DNA of 64,000 bases from Rhodococcus rhodnii (GTDB lineage: Bacteria > Actinomycetota > Actinomycetes > Mycobacteriales > Pseudonocardiaceae). Below the pieces are notes generated by a model. It was not told the DNA's origin and made no database searches. It saw nothing but the letters and a program-made list of their open reading frames with translations. Position numbers and translations under genes: made by a program. Shown here one piece after another: positions 43,924-51,788 of the stretch. Positions within the stretch are counted from its first letter, which is position 1. Every line of letters starts with the position of its first letter. Location: the NCBI GenBank assembly GCA_000720375.1, contig JOAA01000008.1, positions 246,782-310,781 of the forward strand. The letters run 5' to 3'.

Positions 43924-44071
43924 GGAATCGTTCTACTCGCGACAGATGACCTTCGACAAGCCGACTTTCTGACTCGTCAGTGGAAAATAGGTGAATACCC
44001 TGAGACGGGGTCACCCCATAGGACGATGCGGTCGGGAAGATCACTTACCGCGAGGATGAGGGAATAAAACA

Positions 44072-44100
44072 ACCCCCGCACGGCAAAGCCATGCGGGGGT
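44072..44100 (-). terminator. Rho-independent terminator of the etfBA operon
   Basis: On the minus strand, ACCCCCGCA and TGCGGGGGT form a nine-base stem with an 11-base loop, followed by TGTTTTATT, an unusually clear U-rich tract for this genome. It lies 21 bases after the etfA stop. Confidence 0.9.
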
Positions 44101-44121
44101 CGTCAGCTGGGATGATCTTGA

Positions 44122-45081
44122 TCAGCCCTTGCGCTTGCCGACCTCTTCGGTCAACTGCGGCGCGACCTGGAAAAGATCACCGACGACACCGAAGTCGGCG
44201 ATTTCGAAGATCGGCGCCTCGGCGTCCTTGTTCACCGCGATGATCGTCTTCGACGTCTGCATTCCGGCGCGGTGCTGGATCGCACCGGAGATTCCGAGCG
44301 CGATGTACAACTGCGGCGAAACGGTCTTGCCGGTCTGCCCGACCTGGAACTGATGCGGGTAGTAGCCGGAGTCGACCGCGGCTCGAGACGCGCCGACCGC
44401 GCCACCGAGCGCGTCGGCGAGCGCCTCGACGACGCCGAAGTTCTCCGCGCTGGCGACACCACGGCCACCGGACACGACCACGGACGCCTCGGTGAGCTCC
44501 GGCCGGTCACCGCCGACGACCGGCTCGCTGCCGGTGATCTTGGTGGCCTTGGCGGCGTCCACCGCGGGCACCTCGACTGCGCTCTCCGCGGCCGCACCTT
44601 CGGCCTGCTCGGGCTCAACGCTGCCCGCGCGCACCGAGACGACCGGAACACCCTTGGTGGCCTTGGCTTTCGCGGTGTACGCGCCACCGAAGACCGAGTG
44701 CGTGGTGGTGCCGTCGGCGTCGATGTCGACCGCGTCGTAGAGCAGACCGGAGCCGATCCGGATCGCCAGGCGGCCGGACACCTCCTTGCCCTCCGCGGTC
44801 GCCGGTACCAGCACCGCGGCCGGAGATGCCTGCTCCACAAGGGAAGCCAGCACGTCGACCTTCGGGGTGACCAGGTAGCCGGCGGCGTCGTCGGACTCCG
44901 CGACGTAGACCTTGGCCGCGCCGTACGCGCCGAGCGCGTCCTTGATCTTGCCCGCCGTGCCGGGCGCGCCGACCACGACGGCCGACGGCTCGCCGAGCCT
45001 GCGGGCCAGGGTGAGCAGCTCGTAAGTGACCTTCTTGACCTCGCCGTCGAGTTCGTCGACGAGGACCAGAACCTCTGCCAT
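44122..45081 (-). CDS. etfA: Electron transfer flavoprotein alpha subunit
   Basis: This 319-residue FAD-binding alpha subunit of ETF accepts electrons from acyl-CoA and other dehydrogenases and passes them to the quinone pool. The C-terminal FAD domain has [24 protein letters not shown], then [41 protein letters not shown] and [20 protein letters not shown], the full family signature. The N-terminal domain starts [17 protein letters not shown]. It follows etfB with a 26-base gap holding a GGAGGAG site. Confidence 0.96.
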   Translation of the reverse strand: MAEVLVLVDELDGEVKKVTYELLTLARRLGEPSAVVVGAPGTAGKIKDALGAYGAAKVYVAESDDAAGYLVTPKVDVLASLVEQASPAAVLVPATAEGKEVSGRLAIRIGSGLLYDAVDIDADGTTTHSVFGGAYTAKAKATKGVPVVSVRAGSVEPEQAEGAAAESAVEVPAVDAAKATKITGSEPVVGGDRPELTEASVVVSGGRGVASAENFGVVEALADALGGAVGASRAAVDSGYYPHQFQVGQTGKTVSPQLYIALGISGAIQHRAGMQTSKTIIAVNKDAEAPIFEIADFGVVGDLFQVAPQLTEEVGKRKG

Positions 45082-45107
45082 GACTGTGTTCTCCTCCTCG
45101 CGGCTGG

Positions 45108-45893
45108 TCAGATGAGCTTCTGGGAGACGAGGTACTCGGCGATCTTGCTGCCGCCGTCGCCCTCGTCGGTGATCTGCTGGCCCGCGGCACGCGGCGGCTT
45201 GGGCGCCGACTCGAGCACCGAGGTGGCGGCGTTCGCCAGGCCGACCTCGCCCGCGTCGATGCCGAGGTCGGCCACGGTGAGCGTGGTGACCGGCTTCTTC
45301 TTGGCGGCCATGATGCCCTTGAAGGACGGGTAACGCGGGTCGTTGATCTTCTCGCCGACGCTGATCACCGCGGGCAGGCTCGCCTCGAGGAACGTACGGC
45401 CGGTGTCGGTCTCCCGCTCCACCTTCACGCTGGTGCCGTCGATCTCGACCTTGCGCGCGTGGGTGAGCTGGGGCAGGCCGAGCAGCTCGGCGATCATGGC
45501 CGGGATCGCGCCGCCGACGCCGTCGGTCGACTCGTTACCGGCGATGATCAGGTCGTGGCCCTCGACCGTGCCGATGGCCTTGGCCAGCACCTTCGCGGTC
45601 TGGATGATGTCGGCACCGTGCAGCGACTCGTCGCTGACGTGCACGGCCTTGTCCGCGCCCATCGACAGGGCCTTGCGGATCGCGTCGGTGGCCCGCTCGG
45701 GGCCGACGGTCAGCACCGTCACCTCGCCGCCCTGCGCCTCTTTGATCTGCAGGGCCTCCTCGACGGCGCGCTCGTTGATCTCATCGAGCACGGCGTCCGC
45801 CGACGCACGGTCCAGAGTGTGGTCAGCACTCGCGAGCTTGCGCTCCGAGTAGGTGTCAGGCACCTGCTTGACCAGGACAACGATGTTAGGCAT
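45108..45893 (-). CDS. etfB: Electron transfer flavoprotein beta subunit
   Basis: This 261-residue beta subunit of ETF binds AMP and docks to dehydrogenases. It begins PNIVVLVKQVPDTYSERKL. The AMP-binding and recognition-loop region includes VTVLTVGPERATDAIRKALSMGADKAVHV, IIAGNESTDGVGGAIPAMIAELLGLPQLTHA. The ATG at 45893 is the family start; the frame is open 37 codons further without support. It forms an operon with etfA. By gene order it corresponds to FixA, Rv3029c. Confidence 0.96.
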   Translation of the reverse strand: MPNIVVLVKQVPDTYSERKLASADHTLDRASADAVLDEINERAVEEALQIKEAQGGEVTVLTVGPERATDAIRKALSMGADKAVHVSDESLHGADIIQTAKVLAKAIGTVEGHDLIIAGNESTDGVGGAIPAMIAELLGLPQLTHARKVEIDGTSVKVERETDTGRTFLEASLPAVISVGEKINDPRYPSFKGIMAAKKKPVTTLTVADLGIDAGEVGLANAATSVLESAPKPPRAAGQQITDEGDGGSKIAEYLVSQKLI

Positions 45894-46016
45894 GGGTCTT
45901 CTTCGACCTCCCGTACACGACTTGCTGTTTTCTTGAGGCCTTGCTGTTTCGGTTGGGTAGACGATCCCACGCCGACCCCGTGCGGGCGCGGTGGCCTGCG
46001 ACACTCATGGGCTATG

Positions 46017-46030
46017 TTACCCATCGGTAG
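46017..46030. promoter_or_regulatory. Small palindrome in the etfB/degV divergent region
   Basis: TACC and GGTA flank a four-base centre at 46018-46029, with partial symmetry extending to eight bases on each side (ATGTTACC, GGTAGTAT). It lies about 125 bases upstream of etfB and 130 bases upstream of the DegV gene. A TetR-like operator is possible. Nothing else clear is seen in 45894-46162. Confidence 0.25.
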
Positions 46031-46162
46031 TATTTTCACTCGACATGCCCGGCGTGACGGTACTCACCCGGGCCTGTGACGTGCGACGGAAACGGTTGGG
46101 CGGGCCAAATGGATCACTACTGATTGCGTCCATCCGGGTGATAACAGTTAATCTCGCTTCCC

Positions 46163-47005
46163 ATGCACGGCCGTGTAGCTGTAGTGACCGACTCCACCGC
46201 TTGCCTTCCGGCGGATCTCGCCAGGCAGTGGGGGGTGTCGATCGCCCAGATCCAGATCAGGATCGGCGATCAGGTCGCCGAAGAGCAGTTCGTCCCCGCC
46301 GACCATCTGATCTCCGCGATGCGCAACCGGACCCCGGTCACCACCGCACCGCCCGAACCCGGCACCTTCTACCGGCTCTACCAGCAGGTCGCCCAGCACG
46401 CCGACGCGATCGTGTCGATCCACGTGTCCTCCCGGCTGTCGGAGACCTGCAAGGCGGCCAGCCGCGCGGCCGGCCAGATGCGGATCCCCGTGCACATCGT
46501 CGACTCGGCCACGTGCGGAATGAGCCTGGGTTACGCCGTGCTCGCCGCGGCCAGGGTCGCCGGAGCCGGCGGCAACCCCCGCCGGGTCATCGACGCCGCC
46601 GTGAAACGGTGCCGTGCCAGCTCCGAGCTGATCTACGTGGACACGTTGGAGTACCTGCGCCGCGGCGGTCGGATCGGCGCGGCCGCGGCCCTGGTCGGCA
46701 GCGCGCTGTCGCTCAAGCCGGTGCTGACCGTCCAGGAAGGCCAGATCGCGCCACAGGACAAGGGTTTCGGCGCCGACCGGGCGCTGCGCAAGATGGTCGA
46801 GACCGCCGTGTCCCGCGCGGGCGAGGGCATGTGCGACATCGCGGTCGAGCACTTCGGCAACATGGGCCGCGCCACCACGATCCTCGAGGAACTCAAGCCA
46901 CGGCTGAACCACGTGCGCGACGCCGTCATCACCGAGGTGTCCTCCTCGATCGGCGTGCACGTCGGACCCGGCGCTGTCGGCATCACGGTGTCCAGAGCTG
47001 AATAG
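46163..47005 (+). CDS. DegV family fatty-acid-binding protein
   Basis: This 280-residue two-domain DegV protein begins AVVTDSTACLPADLARQWGVSIAQIQI. It has TTAPPEPGTFYRLYQQ, VSIHVSSRLSETCKAA, VDSATCGMSLGYAV, VDTLEYLRRGGRIGAAAALVGSAL and the end HVGPGAVGI, all family hallmarks. DegV/FakB-type proteins bind a fatty acid and in Firmicutes present it to a FakA kinase; no kinase gene is adjacent here, so its partner is unknown. The gene is divergent from etfBA. Confidence 0.9.
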   Translation: MHGRVAVVTDSTACLPADLARQWGVSIAQIQIRIGDQVAEEQFVPADHLISAMRNRTPVTTAPPEPGTFYRLYQQVAQHADAIVSIHVSSRLSETCKAASRAAGQMRIPVHIVDSATCGMSLGYAVLAAARVAGAGGNPRRVIDAAVKRCRASSELIYVDTLEYLRRGGRIGAAAALVGSALSLKPVLTVQEGQIAPQDKGFGADRALRKMVETAVSRAGEGMCDIAVEHFGNMGRATTILEELKPRLNHVRDAVITEVSSSIGVHVGPGAVGITVSRAE

Positions 47006-47319
47006 CCCATCAGCGGCTTTACCGGTGACAGAGAGTCACATCCGGCACGCGGCAGCGGTCCTCCGGACAGACCATTCCCGCCGCCCGATCGCCCGATGGC
47101 GTCATGTCGCCGTTCCTACTCTACGGAAGGATTTCCCCTGCTTGCGGCCGTGATCAGGCCGGACGCCGACGACGTGCGGCCTGATCCACGCCGAACGCTG
47201 TTCACCCGATTGAGCGAAGCCGATTGGCACGTGGCCGATCAAGCACCACAGTCGGTACGCTCTCGCCACGGAGTAATCCACGCTCCGGCTCCACCCGGCA
47301 ATGAACTGGGCAGAGGGAA
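47006..47319. other. 314-base gap with a hairpin between degV-like and c-di-GMP genes
   Basis: GATCAGGCC (47152-47160) and GGCCTGATC (47178-47186) form a nine-base stem, extendable with one bulge to CGTG/CACG, around a 17-base loop. It may end the DegV transcript or lie in the leader of the next gene. No supported reading frame was found; a 75-codon frame at 47096 is too weak to call. Confidence 0.45.
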
Positions 47320-49461
47320 ATGACCTCACCGCTCCACGACGGCTCGCGTACGCCCGCCGGCCCCGCCCGCACACCCGCGGATCACGCCAGGGCGCGCGTG
47401 AAGGTGGCCCGCAAGTGGGCGTACCTGCTCAGCTCGAGCACGTACCTGCCGTTCTCCCAGCAGGAGATCGATCAGGCCATGCACGAGCTGGTGGACGTCG
47501 TGTTCAACGCGGCACTGAGCGAGCCGTTCAACGCGGAGCTCGCGGCCGGCGTCGGCACCCGCTTGGTCGACATGAGGTGCACCGGTCCGACGAGTCTGCG
47601 TAGAACCATTGACGTGCTTGGCAAAGCGCTGCTGACCGAGCCCGAGCTCTACCGGATCGACGACAAGCGCGTGGAGCGGGCGGTCCAGCTGATCGGCGTG
47701 ATCGCCTCGGACTACCTCGAAGCGGCCCGGCAGTTCATCTTCACCCAGCAGGAGGACATCAAGGAGGCGCTGGTCCGCGCCGGATCGGACGCGCAGCGCC
47801 AGGCGCGCGCGACCCAGGCCCGGTTCGACGCGATCTTCACGTCCTCGCCGAGCGGGATCGCGATCGTCGACTTGACCGGCGCGTTCGTCCGCGCCAACCC
47901 CGCGTTGCAGAACATGTTGGACCGCACGGAATTCGACGACGTGACGCTGTTCGACGTCGTCGACACCGACGAGGCGCCGTTCCTCAAGGCGGCGTGCCGT
48001 GACCTCGCCGACGGCTGGGCCGAGCGACTGCACCAGCAGCGCAGGCTGATCCGCCAGGACGGCGAGGCCGTGCGCGCCAGCATGTCGATAACCGTGTTGC
48101 GGGACAACGGTTCCACGCCGACCCACCTGCTGGTCAGCGTGCACGACGAGACCGAGATGTCGCTGCTGCAGGGCCAGCTGTCGCACCAGTCGCTGCACGA
48201 CGTGCTGACCGGCCTGCCGAACCGGCAGTACTTCTCGACACGGCTGGAAAGCGTGCTGCGGCAAGCGGATCCGGACACCGGCGCGACCCTCTACCACCTC
48301 GACCTCGACGCCTTCTCGATGATCACCGACGGCCTCGGCCGCAACGTCGGCGACCGGGTGCTGATGAACGTCGCACAACGGCTGCGGGCCGTGGTGGCGG
48401 GCGAGAACGCGATGGTCGCGCGGTTCGACGGCGACGAGTTCGCGATCATCGTGCAGAACTCGGAAACCACACCGGATCTGGTCAGCATGATCGCGTCGAT
48501 CAACGAAGAGCTGGCCGAGCCGATCTACTTCGATGGCCGGGGCGTGGCCGCGTCGGCGAGCATCGGCGTGGTGCACAAGCCGCCGGCGGATGCGGATGTC
48601 AACGAGCTGCTGCGGACCGCGGACATGACGCTGCGGCGCGCGAAGGCCAACGGCAGGCGGCAATGGGGCCTGTTCGACTCGGCCGAGGACGCCAGGGACC
48701 GGTCCAGATTCAGCCTGGCCGCCCAGATGCCCGGCGCGCTCGAGATGGGCGAGATCACGGTCGTATGCCGTCCCCTGACCCGGCTGTCCGACGGCAGCAG
48801 AGCCGGATTCGAGGCGCTGTTGCGGTGGGAGCACGAGTCGGAGGTCATCTCGCACTCGCTGTGCCTCGATCTGGCCGAGCAGACCGGTCTGATCGTGCCG
48901 TTGCGCGACACGCTGCTTGAGGACGCGTGCAAGCAGGTCCAGTGGTGGAACACGGAGAAGGCCTGTGCCGAGCCGCTCGTGGTGGCGCTCACGGCGAACC
49001 AGGCGTGCGACCCCGATCTGATCGGCGCGGTCCTGCACCAGCTGTCCGAAACCGGCCTCGACCCGTCGCTGCTGACGATCGGCATGCCCGCGTCCGTCCT
49101 GCTGGCCGAGCGAGGCGAGTCGGTCGACAACTTCCGGATGCTGGCGGAGAACGGCATCACCATGGAAGTCCACGACTTCGGCAGCGCCGCGGGCGACATC
49201 GAGTGCCTTGAGGACCTGCCCGCGTCGTCCGCCCGGATCGCGCCCCAACTCGTCGAACGCCTGCGGTCCGGCAAGTCCGGCCTGATCACACGGACACTGA
49301 CCGACCTGATCGAAGTCGCCCACCTCGCTGGCGCGACCGTCACCGTCGACGGCATCGAGACGGCCGACGAGGCCGCATGGTGGCGCTCAGTCGGCGCGGA
49401 TTTGGGCCTCGGCCCGCACTTCAAGCCCGCCCCAGCGGACCTGCACGACCTCAAACGCTGA
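47320..49461 (+). CDS. PAS-GGDEF-EAL protein with probably inactive EAL domain
   Basis: This 713-residue cytoplasmic c-di-GMP protein has about 165 N-terminal helical residues of unknown type. A PAS domain follows (about 170-280, AIFTSSPSGIAIVDLTGAFVRANPAL), then GGDEF (about 290-455) with HDVLTGLPNRQYF and FDGDEFAII, where the first glycine of GGDEF is Asp. The EAL domain (about 475-705) keeps FEALLRWEH and LAEQTGLIVP, but the DDFG motif reads HDFG, the LKID lysine region reads RIAPQL, and the family's GVET motif reads GIET. It may therefore make c-di-GMP, or sense it, while the EAL part binds without cleaving. ATG start at 47320, preceded by AGAGGGAA. Confidence 0.88.
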   Translation: MTSPLHDGSRTPAGPARTPADHARARVKVARKWAYLLSSSTYLPFSQQEIDQAMHELVDVVFNAALSEPFNAELAAGVGTRLVDMRCTGPTSLRRTIDVLGKALLTEPELYRIDDKRVERAVQLIGVIASDYLEAARQFIFTQQEDIKEALVRAGSDAQRQARATQARFDAIFTSSPSGIAIVDLTGAFVRANPALQNMLDRTEFDDVTLFDVVDTDEAPFLKAACRDLADGWAERLHQQRRLIRQDGEAVRASMSITVLRDNGSTPTHLLVSVHDETEMSLLQGQLSHQSLHDVLTGLPNRQYFSTRLESVLRQADPDTGATLYHLDLDAFSMITDGLGRNVGDRVLMNVAQRLRAVVAGENAMVARFDGDEFAIIVQNSETTPDLVSMIASINEELAEPIYFDGRGVAASASIGVVHKPPADADVNELLRTADMTLRRAKANGRRQWGLFDSAEDARDRSRFSLAAQMPGALEMGEITVVCRPLTRLSDGSRAGFEALLRWEHESEVISHSLCLDLAEQTGLIVPLRDTLLEDACKQVQWWNTEKACAEPLVVALTANQACDPDLIGAVLHQLSETGLDPSLLTIGMPASVLLAERGESVDNFRMLAENGITMEVHDFGSAAGDIECLEDLPASSARIAPQLVERLRSGKSGLITRTLTDLIEVAHLAGATVTVDGIETADEAAWWRSVGADLGLGPHFKPAPADLHDLKR

Positions 49462-49470
49462 CGGACCGCG

Positions 49471-49488
49471 CGGTGGCGGGCGCCACCG
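49471..49488. terminator. Short GC hairpin after the GGDEF-EAL gene
   Basis: CGGTGGC and GCCACCG (49471-49477, 49482-49488) form a seven-base stem with a four-base loop, ten bases after the stop. It is a possible terminator; no U-run. Confidence 0.4.
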
Positions 49489-49528
49489 GCATCCAGACGA
49501 ATTCCTTACCGACCGGTAGCCTGCCAGG

Positions 49529-50278
49529 GTGACGGCTGACCCTGCTTCGCTGCCGCTGACCGGTGAGCGCACTGTGCCCGGCATCTCCGAGGAGAACTAT
49601 TGGTTCCGGCGCCATGAGGCGGCATATATGACACTGTCCGCGTACTGTCAGGACGCGACTGTGCTGGAAGCGGGCTGCGGCGAGGGGTACGGCGCTGACC
49701 TGCTGGCCCAGTGCGCGAAGACGGTGATCGGCTTGGACTACGACGAGCTGACCACGAAGCATGTGGCCAGGAAGTACCCGCGGGTGCACATGCTGCGGGG
49801 CAATCTGGTGATGTTGCCGTTCGCCGACCAGTCCATCGATGTGGTGGCGAATTTCCAGGTCGTCGAACATCTATGGGAGCAGGAACGGTTCCTGGCCGAG
49901 TGCGTGCGGGTGCTCAGGCCGGGCGGCCGGTTGCTGATCACCACGCCGAACCGGATCACGTTCTCACCCGGCCGGGACACGCCGCTCAACCCGTTCCACA
50001 CCAGGGAGCTCAACGCCGCCGAGCTGACTGAGCTGCTGGTCGGGGCCGGTTTTCGGGTCGAACTGATGTCCGGGCTGCGCCACGGGCCCACGCTGCGGGC
50101 GGCCGATGAGAAGTTCGGGTCGATCATCCAGGCGCAGATGGACGTCGCGGTGTCCGGCGAAGCCTGGCCCACCGAGCTTTTGGCCTACGTCACGGCGGTG
50201 ACCAGCGCGGACTTCGAGATCGTCGAGTCTGATGTGGACTCGAGCCTCGACCTGGTCGGGGTGGCGATCAAGCCTTGA
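49529..50278 (+). CDS. SAM-dependent methyltransferase (Rv3030-like)
   Basis: This 249-residue class I methyltransferase has motif I VLEAGCGEGYGADLLA, post-motif I GLDYDELTTKHVARK, and the later motifs VVANFQVVEHLWEQERFLAECVRVLRPGGRLLITTPNRI, which match the Methyltransf_11 pattern. The GTG at 49529 is used. It overlaps the GH57 gene by TTGA. In mycobacteria the homologous pair Rv3030-Rv3031, with the glycosyltransferase Rv3032, acts in methylglucose lipopolysaccharide synthesis; here the same three families appear but are separated by a 7-kb insertion. The acceptor in this organism is unproven. Confidence 0.85.
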   Translation: MTADPASLPLTGERTVPGISEENYWFRRHEAAYMTLSAYCQDATVLEAGCGEGYGADLLAQCAKTVIGLDYDELTTKHVARKYPRVHMLRGNLVMLPFADQSIDVVANFQVVEHLWEQERFLAECVRVLRPGGRLLITTPNRITFSPGRDTPLNPFHTRELNAAELTELLVGAGFRVELMSGLRHGPTLRAADEKFGSIIQAQMDVAVSGEAWPTELLAYVTAVTSADFEIVESDVDSSLDLVGVAIKP

Positions 50279-51774
50279 CCAAACCGATCGGAACGTTCTG
50301 TCTCGTCCTGCACAGCCACCTGCCGTGGCTCGCCCATCACGGCTCCTGGCCGGTCGGCGAGGAATGGCTCTACCAAGCCTGGGCGCATTCCTATCTGCCC
50401 GTCGTCGAACTGCTGCAACGGTTTGCCGACGAAGGCCGGGAAGATGTGCTGACTTTGGGCGTCACGCCAGTGCTCGCGGCCCAACTGGACGACCCGTATT
50501 GCCTGAGCGGTTTCCATGACTGGCTGGGAAACTGGCAACTGCGGGCGTGTTATGCCGCCGTGCGCTGGCAACACGGCGACCCTTTGCTCAAAGAGTTGGC
50601 CGCGACTGAACACCGCGCGTCGGAAAAGGCACTGACCGCGTTCGAAACCCAGTGGCGGCACGGTTTTTCGCCGGTACTGCGGCCATTTGTCGACGCGGGC
50701 ACGATCGAACTGCTCGGCGGTCCGGCGACGCATCCGTTCCAGCCTTTGCTGGACTCGAGAATCCGAGACTACGCCTTGAGTCTTGGCCTGGCGGACACGC
50801 AAATCCGGATCGGGCGAAGGCCGGAAGGCATCTGGGCACCCGAATGTGGTTACGCGCCGGGCATGGAGTCGACGTACGCGGCCGCAGGTGTGCGGCGCTT
50901 TCTCGTTGACGGCCCGTCCTTGCGCGGGGACACGGCTGCCGCACGTACGGTCGGCGACTCCGACGTGGTCTGCTTCGGCCGCGATCTCGAAGTCACGTAC
51001 CGGGTTTGGTCGCCGAAAGCCGGATATCCCGGCCACGCCGACTATCGCGACTTCCACACCTATGATCACCCGTCCGGGCTCAAGCCGTCCCGCGTGACAG
51101 GCAAGCACATCGAGCCGTGGGACAAGCACCCGTACGATCCCGCGCGCGCAGCCGTTGCGGTGCGACGACATGCTGACGACTTCGTGGACACAGTGGTCGG
51201 CCGGTTGACCGGACTTCCGGAGAATTCCCTTGTCGTAGCGGCCTACGACACCGAGCTTTTCGGACATTGGTGGCACGAAGGACCGGCGTGGCTGGAAACG
51301 GTCCTGCGCAAGCTGCCCGAGGCAGGCGTTCGCGTGACCACGCTCAAGGGCGCGCTCGACGCGGGCCACTTGGGTTCCAGGGTGGATTTGCCCGCGTCTT
51401 CATGGGGCTCCGGCAAGGACTGGCGGGTCTGGGATGGCGAGCAGGTCGCCGACCTGGTCGCCGCAGGCGCCGACCTGCAACGCGATCTATTATCCATTGT
51501 GGACACTTTTGGCACGACGTCCCGGAACGCCGCCGCCGACCAGCTTGTCCGCGAGGCGTTGCTGGCGCTGTCCAGCGACTGGGCGTTCATGGTGACCAAG
51601 GACTCCGCCGCCGACTACGCCCGGCGCCGCGCCAAGGTGCACACCGAGCGCTTCGGCGAGCTGGCCGAACTGCTCCGGCTCGGCCATCACGACCGCGCTC
51701 TGGCCAGGGCCGAGGAGCTCCACGCCGAGGACCATCTCTTCGGCCGGCTCGACGCCCGGGCCCTCGTTCTGTGA
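50275..51774 (+). CDS. GH57 family alpha-glucan branching-type enzyme (Rv3031-like)
   Basis: This 499-residue GH57 protein with DUF1957-type C-terminus begins IGTFCLVLHSHLPWLAHHG (the HSHLP metal-free signature of GH57). The nucleophile glutamate is in GIWAPECGYAPGME and the acid/base aspartate in VAAYDTELFGHWWHEGP. The helical C-domain ends with AADYARRRAKVHTERFGEL. GH57 enzymes of this branch make alpha-1,6 branches in alpha-1,4-glucans. It starts at TTG overlapping the methyltransferase stop. The homologous Rv3031 is implicated in methylglucose lipopolysaccharide synthesis. The family-typical GT4 partner is found 7.1 kb downstream. Confidence 0.9.
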   Translation: MTKPIGTFCLVLHSHLPWLAHHGSWPVGEEWLYQAWAHSYLPVVELLQRFADEGREDVLTLGVTPVLAAQLDDPYCLSGFHDWLGNWQLRACYAAVRWQHGDPLLKELAATEHRASEKALTAFETQWRHGFSPVLRPFVDAGTIELLGGPATHPFQPLLDSRIRDYALSLGLADTQIRIGRRPEGIWAPECGYAPGMESTYAAAGVRRFLVDGPSLRGDTAAARTVGDSDVVCFGRDLEVTYRVWSPKAGYPGHADYRDFHTYDHPSGLKPSRVTGKHIEPWDKHPYDPARAAVAVRRHADDFVDTVVGRLTGLPENSLVVAAYDTELFGHWWHEGPAWLETVLRKLPEAGVRVTTLKGALDAGHLGSRVDLPASSWGSGKDWRVWDGEQVADLVAAGADLQRDLLSIVDTFGTTSRNAAADQLVREALLALSSDWAFMVTKDSAADYARRRAKVHTERFGELAELLRLGHHDRALARAEELHAEDHLFGRLDARALVL

Positions 51775-51788
51775 TCCCGCGCGCCGGC

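Noticed and set aside
47096..47323. 75-codon plus-strand frame before the GGDEF-EAL gene
   Set aside because: Composition is Arg-rich and shadow-like, it spans a hairpin, and no ribosome-binding site precedes it.
47326..49323. Long minus-strand reading frame of 665 codons
   Set aside because: It mirrors the PAS-GGDEF-EAL gene; high GC at third positions keeps antisense frames open. The protein is Arg/Gly/Val-rich with no domain.
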